Below are positions 56,837 to 64,000 of a stretch of 64,000 nucleotides of DNA, one piece after another (position 1 is the stretch's first letter; the number at the start of each line of letters is the position of its first letter). The stretch is from Chlorogloea sp. CCALA 695 (GTDB lineage Bacteria > Cyanobacteriota > Cyanobacteriia > Cyanobacteriales > Chroococcidiopsidaceae): the NCBI RefSeq assembly GCF_003003885.1, contig NZ_PVWN01000011.1:50333-114332 (forward strand), in the 5' to 3' direction. Both the position numbers and the translations under genes were made by a program. The notes beneath the pieces were generated by a model that saw only the letters and a program-made list of their open reading frames with translations, did no database searches and was not told where the DNA came from.

Positions 56837-56919
56837 AGATATTTTGCAATCTCTACAAGACTGTGAGGGTATATAACTTGTCCCCTCTTATTAGCAAAAA
56901 GAGGGAAACAAAGTTATTT

Positions 56920-57960
<1,041 letters not shown>

Positions 57961-58016
57961 TTAATTTTACAGCAATTATTACCTTTAACTGTCAACGATA
58001 AAATTGAGCCTCATTT

Positions 58017-58190
58017 ATGACCCCTGCACAATCTTGGTATATTGTCAAGCTTCCTCCCGGCAATTGCGAAATAGTCTCTACCAAGCCATCAGCTACGGAA
58101 GGAGAACAATGGGGGCCTTTTTTATCCAAAGAAGAAGCGATCGCCCGGCGGATTGGGTTAATTCGTTCTGGGAAGTGCCAGCCAGTATAA
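58017..58190 (+). CDS. Small conserved protein, 57 residues
   Basis: A short frame read from ATG 58017 to TAA 58188-58190, easy to miss because of its size. The protein has an orderly pattern: WYIVKLPPGNCEIV (about residues 7-20), WGPFLSKEEAIARRIGLIR (about 32-50) and an ending KCQPV. I recall the same 'WGPF..EAIARR.GLIR.GKC.P' pattern from small cyanobacterial proteins of unknown function, sometimes mislabelled as transposase-related. It lies between divergent ilvC and the convergent protease gene, leaving two bases before the latter's stop. Codon choice is normal for the region (including a HIP1 site). Confidence 0.75.
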   Translation: MTPAQSWYIVKLPPGNCEIVSTKPSATEGEQWGPFLSKEEAIARRIGLIRSGKCQPV

Positions 58191-58192
58191 AA

Positions 58193-59479
58193 TTAACGCA
58201 CTTCGGCTCTAGGGCTGCCCTGGGCGGCTATTTGTTTATTTAGGACTGTGAGAGCCTTATCGTACTGAGGATCGCCAGGAGTGCCTACTTTTGTGCGATC
58301 GCCTACTAACTTTTCTTTTTGTTTATCAGTTAGTTCTAGTACCACATCGGGCTTAATTCCAGCTTTGTTAATATCTCGACCGTTAGGAGTAAAGTATTTA
58401 GCGATCGTTACAGCAATCCCTGACTCGCCATCGCCTAAACTCTGTACCGATTGCACTAAGCCTTTACCAAAGGTTTTTGTCCCTACTAAAACACCGCGTT
58501 TATTGTCTTGTAATGCTCCCGAAAGAATTTCACTAGCACTAGCCGAGCCACCATCTACTAATATCACTACAGGTTTATCAGTAAGGGCGCGATTATTGGC
58601 TTTTTCTAAGTCTTTTGTACCACGTCTATCTACGGTAGAAACAATTGTGCCTTCATCTAGCCACATTTGGGCAATTTCAACACTAGAGTAGAGCAAACCG
58701 CCGGGATTAGAACGTAAGTCTAAAATATATCCAGCTACCTTTTTGTTCTCCAAATCTTTGATTGCATTCCGCATTTCTGAGGAAGCATTAGCACTAAATT
58801 GATTTAGGCGAATATAACCCGTACCGCCATTAGGGCTATTTTGATAGCTGTAGCGGACTGGGTGTAGTTCAATTTTTGCTCTCTTAACGCGAAACTGTTT
58901 TTGCAGTTTGTTTCGCATAATTGTAATGCTAACTTCTGTACCTGGCTTACCCCGAATTAATGATACAGCCTCATTAATGCTCATTCCCTGGGTACTTTTG
59001 TCATTAATTTTGATAATAATGTCTTTAGCCAAAATCCCCGCCGCCGCCGCCGGAGTGCCTTCCATTGGCGCAATTACAGTTATCTTCTTAGTTTTTTCAT
59101 CGGGGGCGATTTGAATCCCAATCCCCGAAAGTTCCCCAGAAGTTTCTACTTGCAAACTCTTAAATTCTTCTGGATCCATAAAGCGAGTGTAAGGATCTTC
59201 AAGCTTCTCTAGCATTTGGCGGATGGCTTTGTAGGCATCCTGTTTATTTGTATAGGTGCGACTTAAATATTCTTTACGGACATTTGGCCAATCTACTTGA
59301 TTAAATGTGCCGTCTACATAACGGCGATCAATAACTTGCCAAACTTCATCTACTAATTCTTTGGGACTTTCCTTAAAAAAAGCCTTACCCGGTGAATAAA
59401 TGCCAGAAATATTAACAGCAAAGGCTGCCAATACTCCTGCGGTAGCACCTATAACAAGCCCTTGTTTTGAAATTGCCAT
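58193..59479 (-). CDS. Carboxyl-terminal processing protease (S41 family)
   Basis: A 428-residue Ctp-type serine protease with an N-terminal signal/anchor (about 8-28), a PDZ domain (about 100-180, LSGIGIQI...GKPGTEVSI) and the S41 catalytic core, Ser in DGGSASASE (about 311) and Lys in GTKTFGKGLVQ (about 336). In cyanobacteria CtpA cuts the D1 precursor for photosystem II, and paralogues CtpB and CtpC have other roles. Which paralogue this is cannot be settled without comparison. Located on the periplasmic/luminal side. Confidence 0.91.
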   Translation of the reverse strand: MAISKQGLVIGATAGVLAAFAVNISGIYSPGKAFFKESPKELVDEVWQVIDRRYVDGTFNQVDWPNVRKEYLSRTYTNKQDAYKAIRQMLEKLEDPYTRFMDPEEFKSLQVETSGELSGIGIQIAPDEKTKKITVIAPMEGTPAAAAGILAKDIIIKINDKSTQGMSINEAVSLIRGKPGTEVSITIMRNKLQKQFRVKRAKIELHPVRYSYQNSPNGGTGYIRLNQFSANASSEMRNAIKDLENKKVAGYILDLRSNPGGLLYSSVEIAQMWLDEGTIVSTVDRRGTKDLEKANNRALTDKPVVILVDGGSASASEILSGALQDNKRGVLVGTKTFGKGLVQSVQSLGDGESGIAVTIAKYFTPNGRDINKAGIKPDVVLELTDKQKEKLVGDRTKVGTPGDPQYDKALTVLNKQIAAQGSPRAEVR

Positions 59480-59571
59480 AATGACTGCTGTAACCGGAGA
59501 AAAATAATTGTATTTCTTGTAAGTACGCCTAATTTAACACAGGTGGCTAACAAGGGCTTGCGTAGTAACTC

Positions 59572-60768
59572 TTAAGGATCGATCCAGCGATCATCGGCTT
59601 TAATTAAATTAATCAATTCTTTAACTCCTTCTGCTTCGGGGACTTTTTTAATTTCTTCTCTACCCCGATACAAAGAAATATAACCTGGTTGCTTGCCTAC
59701 GTAGCCGTAATCAGCATCCGCCATTTCGCCTGGCCCGTTAACAATGCAACCCATAACGGCAATATCTAAACCTGTTAGGTGTTTGGTTGCTTCTCGAACT
59801 TCGTGCAGCACTTCTTCTAAATTAAACAAAGTCCGACCGCAAGAAGGACAAGCAACGTACTCTACCATTGTTTTTCGCAATCCCAAGGCTTGCAGGATGC
59901 TGTAACAAACGGGGATTTCTTTTTCTGGTGCTTCGGTAATTGATACGCGGATAGTGTCGCCAATGCCATCGGCGAGTAGTGGCGCAATCCCCGCCGTTGA
60001 TTTGATGCGTCCGTACTCGCCATCTCCGGCTTCCGTAACGCCTAAATGCAAGGGGTAGTCCATCCCTAATGCGTCCATGCGCTGCGCCATTAAGCGGTAA
60101 GCAGCAACCATTACCGGGACGCGGGAGGCTTTGAGAGAAATTACGATATTGCCAAAGTCTAGCGACTCGCAGATGCGGATAAATTCTAGTGCCGACTCTA
60201 CCATACCTTCAGGAGTATCACCGTAGGTAAATAGCATTCTTTCAGCTAAAGAGCCGTGATTTACACCAATTCTCATTGCTTTACCGCGATCGCGCAACGA
60301 AATTACTAAAGGAGCTAAAGTTTCGCGGATTTTGTCGCCAATCTCATCAAAGTCGGCTTGAGTATATTCGGTAGTTTTTGGTTTTTCAAATACATAAAGT
60401 CCTGGATTGATGCGGACTTTATCAACGTGTTTGGCAACTTCTAGGGCAATTTTCATGCCATTATGATGCACGTCAGCGACTAGGGGGACGCTTTGATAAG
60501 TTAAGGCTAATTTTTGATTGATTTCTGCTAAAGCCTTAGCGTGAGCCATGCTTGGTACGGTAACACGGACAATTTCGCAGCCAATTTCATGCAGGCGACG
60601 AATTGCAGCTACTGAGCCATCTATATTTAGGGTATCTTCGTTAATCATCGACTGCACCACCACCGGGTAGCCGCCGCCAATGGTAATATTACCAACTTTG
60701 ACGCTTCGAGTTTTGCGGCGGTGGATTGTGGTATCTAGATGATGAGTTACTGGTGTCAGGGTTTGCAT
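59572..60768 (-). CDS. ispG: 4-hydroxy-3-methylbut-2-enyl diphosphate synthase
   Basis: Iron-sulfur enzyme of the MEP isoprenoid pathway (MEcPP to HMBPP), needed for carotenoids, chlorophyll tail and quinones. The 398-residue protein has the TIM-barrel part ([16 protein letters not shown] near 17, [10 protein letters not shown] near 36) and the C-terminal cluster-binding part with [14 protein letters not shown] (about 305-318) and [10 protein letters not shown] (about 345-354), giving the three cysteine ligands. In cyanobacteria reduced ferredoxin is the usual donor. Full length, single gene. Confidence 0.95.
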   Translation of the reverse strand: MQTLTPVTHHLDTTIHRRKTRSVKVGNITIGGGYPVVVQSMINEDTLNIDGSVAAIRRLHEIGCEIVRVTVPSMAHAKALAEINQKLALTYQSVPLVADVHHNGMKIALEVAKHVDKVRINPGLYVFEKPKTTEYTQADFDEIGDKIRETLAPLVISLRDRGKAMRIGVNHGSLAERMLFTYGDTPEGMVESALEFIRICESLDFGNIVISLKASRVPVMVAAYRLMAQRMDALGMDYPLHLGVTEAGDGEYGRIKSTAGIAPLLADGIGDTIRVSITEAPEKEIPVCYSILQALGLRKTMVEYVACPSCGRTLFNLEEVLHEVREATKHLTGLDIAVMGCIVNGPGEMADADYGYVGKQPGYISLYRGREEIKKVPEAEGVKELINLIKADDRWIDP

Positions 60769-60849
60769 AACCTGTAGGGGATAAATGGGGATAGGGAAAA
60801 AACCACCGACAAGCTAAATATCTTGTCCCGTTAAGATTTTAGCGTGAAC

Positions 60850-62160
60850 TTAGCGCCCGAAAGTAAAGATTTCAGCAAAACTAGGATACAGGGGGAATAG
60901 GTGAGAAATTGCCTCTATTTTTAGTTTTTGAGCGATCGCTAAAGCCATAATATTAATTAATTCCCCAGCTTGAGAACTAATAATTGTCGCTCCGAGTATC
61001 TCTCCATTGCGACGAATAACTATTTTTAAAATTCCGGTAGTTTCTTCTTTTAATTGAGCCGCCGCAACCTCTTTAAAATAATATGGTAATACAACAACAT
61101 CATCATCATAAATCTGTGTCACTTGGTTTTCAGTAAATCCTACCTGAGCAATTTGAGGACTTGTATAAATACCCCAGGGGATACTTTGATAATTAACCTT
61201 TAATCTTGGCAGTGACAAGGCATTATTTACCGCAATCTTCGCTTCATAATTACTAATATTAGCGCCGGGATAACCCCCAATTACATCACCACAAGCGTAA
61301 ATTCGAGGATTTGTAGTTTGCAGCCAAGAATTTACATCAATACCACGCCTATGCCATTTAACATTTACAGTCTCTAATTGCAAGTTTTTGATATTAGGCT
61401 CGTAGCCAATGCAAGCTAATATTTCATCAGTTTCAATCGCTTTATTACCTGCTTGAATCCACTTTCCACCCTCAATTTCCTTAATTTGGCTAATTGAGGT
61501 ATCAGTTAGTACCTTTACTCCGTCTGCTTCTAAAATAGCTTGCACTAGGTAAGATGTATCCGCATCTAAACTAGATAAAACTTGCGAACTTTTAACAATC
61601 AAACTAACATTAAACCCTAAACGATTCAGAATTTGCGCCCAAGCAATACTATCGGGATTACCACCGATAACTACCCAGTTTTTTCCAGCTTTCGTTATAT
61701 CTAACTGCTGTCCTATATTGGCAAGAGTAAAGTAGTTTTGAGTTTCTAATCCGGCTTTTACAATTGTGCCAGTAGCAATTAGATAAGAATTGGCGCTAAG
61801 TTTACGGCTATTAACTTTAATGAGTAATTTCTGGCTGCTAAATTCTGCATTCCCAACAATTACATCTACTCCCAAAGCTGCTAAAACTGTTAAAGAATGT
61901 TTCTCCTCGATATTAGCAATGACATTTTTAATCCATTGCCTAGCTTCTGCCCAACTAAGAGATATTTGATAATTAGGAGGAATAAAAAATTGCTGTTTTA
62001 CTTGCCTTAGCTGACTTAAAGCATGAGGGAAAAGTAAATTAAATAGCGTTGTTTCTTCCGGTTCTATAAGGGCAACTTTTTTGTTTTGCTCTATTGCCTT
62101 ACTAGCTGCATAACGTCCAGCTAAAGAGCCACCAATAATTACTAAATCGTAGTCCGCCAT
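60850..62160 (-). CDS. Pyridine nucleotide-disulfide oxidoreductase-like flavoprotein lacking the redox cysteines
   Basis: A 436-residue protein with the fold of dihydrolipoyl dehydrogenase/mercuric reductase: FAD loop VIIGGSLAGRYAA (7-19), NAD loop VVIGGNPDSIAW (about 165), the ACGDVIGGYPGA flavin segment (about 288-299) and the dimerisation domain. Where the active-site CxxxxC should be, the sequence reads FNLLFPHALSQ, with no cysteines, and the C-terminal His-Glu dyad is also altered (HLFPLYPSFAEIF). It cannot carry out disulfide exchange in the usual way. Substrate unknown; an NAD(P)H:quinone or other acceptor role is possible. Confidence 0.85.
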   Translation of the reverse strand: MADYDLVIIGGSLAGRYAASKAIEQNKKVALIEPEETTLFNLLFPHALSQLRQVKQQFFIPPNYQISLSWAEARQWIKNVIANIEEKHSLTVLAALGVDVIVGNAEFSSQKLLIKVNSRKLSANSYLIATGTIVKAGLETQNYFTLANIGQQLDITKAGKNWVVIGGNPDSIAWAQILNRLGFNVSLIVKSSQVLSSLDADTSYLVQAILEADGVKVLTDTSISQIKEIEGGKWIQAGNKAIETDEILACIGYEPNIKNLQLETVNVKWHRRGIDVNSWLQTTNPRIYACGDVIGGYPGANISNYEAKIAVNNALSLPRLKVNYQSIPWGIYTSPQIAQVGFTENQVTQIYDDDVVVLPYYFKEVAAAQLKEETTGILKIVIRRNGEILGATIISSQAGELINIMALAIAQKLKIEAISHLFPLYPSFAEIFTFGR

Positions 62161-62181
62161 AGGTTTAGTTATAAAATGGCG

Positions 62182-63288
62182 CTAATTAATTATAGATTGA
62201 GCGATCGCCTTTACCAACTGCTCGTTTTCAGCCTTTGATCGCACTGCTACTCGAAAATAGTAATCGCCAAGTTCGGGAAAACTAAGGCAATCGCGGATTA
62301 ATATCCTATGCTGCTGCAATAAGCGCTGCTGAAGCGGCTTAACGGGGCTAGTAGAGTGTACCAGTAAAAAGTTCGCCGCACTCTTCATTGGTTGCAATCC
62401 GGGCAGTTGAGCCAACGTTGTAAATAGTTGTTCTCTCGCCCTCGGTAGCCAGTCCCAAGTTTGTTGTTGAAAAGCCGTATCTTGAATAATTGCGATCGCT
62501 GCCGCCGCCGCCAAAGTACCTACAGACCAAGGATCGCGGCGCTCTTGCCAACTTTTGAGCCTGTCGGGGTGAGCAATCGCATAGCCGATTCTTAGCCCTG
62601 GTAAACTATAAAACTTAGTTAGCGATCGCAAAATTATTAAGTTGGGATATTTTGCCACTAACGGGATCAAACTTTGCTGCTCCCCTGGCGGCAAAAAATC
62701 CATAAAAGCCTCATCCACCACCACTAGGGCAAATTCGTTTAAGAAGGGCGCAATCGACTCTTTGAGAAATAACTTACCGCTAGGATTGTGAGGATTATTG
62801 AGCAATAGCCCCCGCTCTAAAGGGGAGTAAGAGTGGAGGCTTGATTGCGGCGACAACAGAAAATTGCTATCGCACGTTAAGTAAGGATCTAGCCCTTGTA
62901 AAGCCTCAAAGATCGAAAACGGGTAGACATTAGCCTTAAAGGCCTTAAGACTGCGCCAGTAGTCCCCAAAAGCTGGAGTAACTAAAGCCGTAGCAGCTAA
63001 GGTTGCTAAGTCCCAGCCCGCCCAGGTAAGTAATTCTGCCGAGCCATTACCCGGCAAAATCCAATCTGGAGGTAATTGATGCAATTTACCGAGCGCCGTG
63101 CGTAACTCCCGATAGTCTGGATCGGGATAATGGCTAAGGTTATCCAGATTAGCAACGATCGCCGCCATCGCAGTTTTAGGCGGCCCTAAAGGGCTAATAC
63201 TGGCAGAAAAATCGATAATTGCATCTGTTGGGCAGCCTGCTATGACAGCCGCCCAAGCTAAATTTCCTCCATGTCCGGGCTGAGTCAA
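62182..63288 (-). CDS. cobD: L-threonine-O-3-phosphate decarboxylase (CobD)
   Basis: PLP enzyme giving (R)-1-amino-2-propanol phosphate, used for the nucleotide loop of cobalamin. The 368-residue aminotransferase-fold protein starts with the HGGNLAWAA motif typical of CobD, and has NNPHNPSG (about 163-170) and the PLP lysine in RSLTKFYSLPGLRIGY (about 221-236). HisC-like aminotransferases are close relatives, but the N-terminal HGGN favours CobD. The start is TTG 63288, four bases after the HU stop, with GGAG in the end of HU. So cobD is probably translated from the HU transcript. Confidence 0.87.
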   Translation of the reverse strand: MTQPGHGGNLAWAAVIAGCPTDAIIDFSASISPLGPPKTAMAAIVANLDNLSHYPDPDYRELRTALGKLHQLPPDWILPGNGSAELLTWAGWDLATLAATALVTPAFGDYWRSLKAFKANVYPFSIFEALQGLDPYLTCDSNFLLSPQSSLHSYSPLERGLLLNNPHNPSGKLFLKESIAPFLNEFALVVVDEAFMDFLPPGEQQSLIPLVAKYPNLIILRSLTKFYSLPGLRIGYAIAHPDRLKSWQERRDPWSVGTLAAAAAIAIIQDTAFQQQTWDWLPRAREQLFTTLAQLPGLQPMKSAANFLLVHSTSPVKPLQQRLLQQHRILIRDCLSFPELGDYYFRVAVRSKAENEQLVKAIAQSIIN

Positions 63289-63292
63289 TCTT

Positions 63293-63580
63293 TTAGTCGT
63301 CTCCCTTGGGTGCTACTTTCTCTCTGAACAATTTGCCAGGGGAAAAAGCTGGAACTCTTGTTGCTGGAATGCTCATCTTTTCGTTAGTTTTGGGGTTGCG
63401 TCCTTCGCGTTCTTTGCGATCGCGTCTTTCAAAGGAACCAAAGCCTACTAGAGTTACTTTGTCTCCCGTGGATACCGCGTCAACGATTGCGTCTAAAGCG
63501 GCGCTCAGTACGGCATCTGCTTGTTTTTTGGTTACACTAGCTCTTTCTGCTACTGAGTCTACCAATTCACCTTTATTCAT
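63293..63580 (-). CDS. hup: HU-family DNA-binding protein
   Basis: A 95-residue nucleoid protein that bends DNA without sequence specificity as a dimer. The order is standard: KGELVDSVAERASVTKKQAD (helices), VTLVGFGSFERRDRKEREGRNPKT (beta arm start), the intercalating loop proline in IPATRVPAFSPGK and a short C-terminal helix. A perfect AAGGAG lies seven bases before the ATG. cobD follows four bases after its stop. Confidence 0.96.
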   Translation of the reverse strand: MNKGELVDSVAERASVTKKQADAVLSAALDAIVDAVSTGDKVTLVGFGSFERRDRKEREGRNPKTNEKMSIPATRVPAFSPGKLFREKVAPKGDD

Positions 63581-63919
63581 TATTAATCTCCTTGAGAACT
63601 ACAGACAAAATTTCACCCTAGGGGATAAATAAACTAAATTTAACTCCCAATGGCTGAAACTTGTGTACATTCGATATTTCAATGAATCATTCTAAGGTGC
63701 GATCGCCTGATTTGGATCGATGAAACCTTTAAGATATATGGATTTGGCGACTTATTTTGTAATTTTTGCTTATCAATGCTGAGAAAAAGCCCAATTTTGC
63801 CGCCTAATCAACATTATTGCCTTAAAGTATGTTATTCTTTAAAACTTTTTGATCGAAACCATTAATTGAGACACAATACTTAACTATTCAATATGAATAC
63901 ATTTACCATTCAATTGCGA
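63581..63919. other. Upstream region of the HU gene, no gene seen
   Basis: About 340 AT-rich bases between the HU start and the group II intron end. It must contain the HU promoter, but I cannot point to a single convincing -10/-35 pair. One HIP1-like GCGATCGC lies near 63699. No reading frame of note. Confidence 0.5.
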
Positions 63920-64000
63920 GTTAGTTAGAGTCGATGGGGGCTATTACACCCCGCACCTCTCCTACAGATCCGGGCGTGAAACTTTCGCCTCACCCGGCTC
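63920..64000 (-). mobile_element. 3' end of a group II intron (domains V and VI), cut by the window edge
   Basis: On the minus strand positions 64000-63967 give a 34-nt hairpin that starts GAGCCGGGTGAGGC, has a GAAA loop and closes with GCCCGGATC, the size and layout of group II intron domain V. It is followed by a domain VI-like stem (GAGAGGTGCGGGG ... CCCC ... CGACTCT) with an unpaired A near the 3' end. The intron's 3' boundary should lie near 63921-63930. The rest of the intron, including any reverse transcriptase, is beyond the window. Confidence 0.85.

Noticed and set aside
58004..58243. A 79-codon frame overlapping the small gene at 58017
   Set aside because: The other frame gives the conserved-looking 57-residue protein; this one shows no recognisable pattern and runs over the protease gene end.

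Overview
The window comes from a cyanobacterial chromosome. Direct evidence: the HIP1 octamer GCGATCGC is scattered throughout, and the gene set is typically cyanobacterial (psaC, plastid-type pyruvate dehydrogenase E2, TxlA-type thioredoxin, YlqD beside acyl-ACP synthetase, monocistronic groEL2 under a CIRCE operator, cyanobacterial-type rnpB). A heptanucleotide tandem repeat before glmS, an orphan xisI and abundant short palindromic repeats fit a large, repeat-rich genome, but the sequence alone does not fix the genus.

Layout. 1-8.4 kb: 3' part of a type II NADH dehydrogenase, a tandem palindromic repeat array, a membrane protein coupled to a HAD protein, acyl-ACP synthetase, YlqD, PDH E2 and a PilB/GspE-like ATPase. 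8.7-12.2 kb: a PhnD/PhnC/PhnE-type ABC importer with a double-length permease. 12.2-24.2 kb: a gamma-glutamylcyclotransferase-like protein, groEL2, a CHAD protein, DUF3616, NIL-ferredoxin, TxlA, a ParA ATPase coupled to a duplicated coiled-coil protein, twin Uma2 genes and murG. 24.3-33.9 kb: rnpB, trpC, lpdA, Uma2, pentapeptide repeats, lipA-gpsA, cobH and phosphoketolase. 34-42.6 kb: dapB, a lipoprotein, cbiX behind a cobalamin riboswitch, a WGxxGxxG-CTERM-like Thr-rich protein, then ferredoxin, ABC ATPase, JAMM peptidase and MoeB-rhodanese. 42.6-52.8 kb: O-antigen ligase-like, YaaW, a renalase-like oxidoreductase, xisI, DUF3140, DUF2945, RNase D-like, bestrophin, 5-oxoprolinase and isochorismate lyase-like genes. 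52.9-64 kb: glmS, psaC, amidase, ilvC, a hidden 57-aa gene, a Ctp protease, ispG, a disulfide-less oxidoreductase, cobD, HU, and at the edge the 3' end of a group II intron on the minus strand.

Themes. Three pieces of the lipoate/PDH machinery (E2, E3, lipoyl synthase) and three cobalamin genes (cobH, cbiX, cobD) are scattered through the window. Most genes are single or in pairs; tight coupling is seen for the membrane protein/HAD pair, phnC/phnE, parA/coiled-coil, lipA/gpsA, ABC/JAMM, yaaW/O-antigen ligase and HU/cobD.

The most interesting items are the ParA/coiled-coil module, the cobalamin riboswitch with its RBS-sequestering hairpin, a dispersed palindrome inside rnpB, a heptamer repeat that occupies the glmS ribosome-binding region, a leader-like 20-codon ORF with a perfect Shine-Dalgarno sequence, and the group II intron end at the window edge. 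No CRISPR array, prophage, tRNA or rRNA gene was seen.
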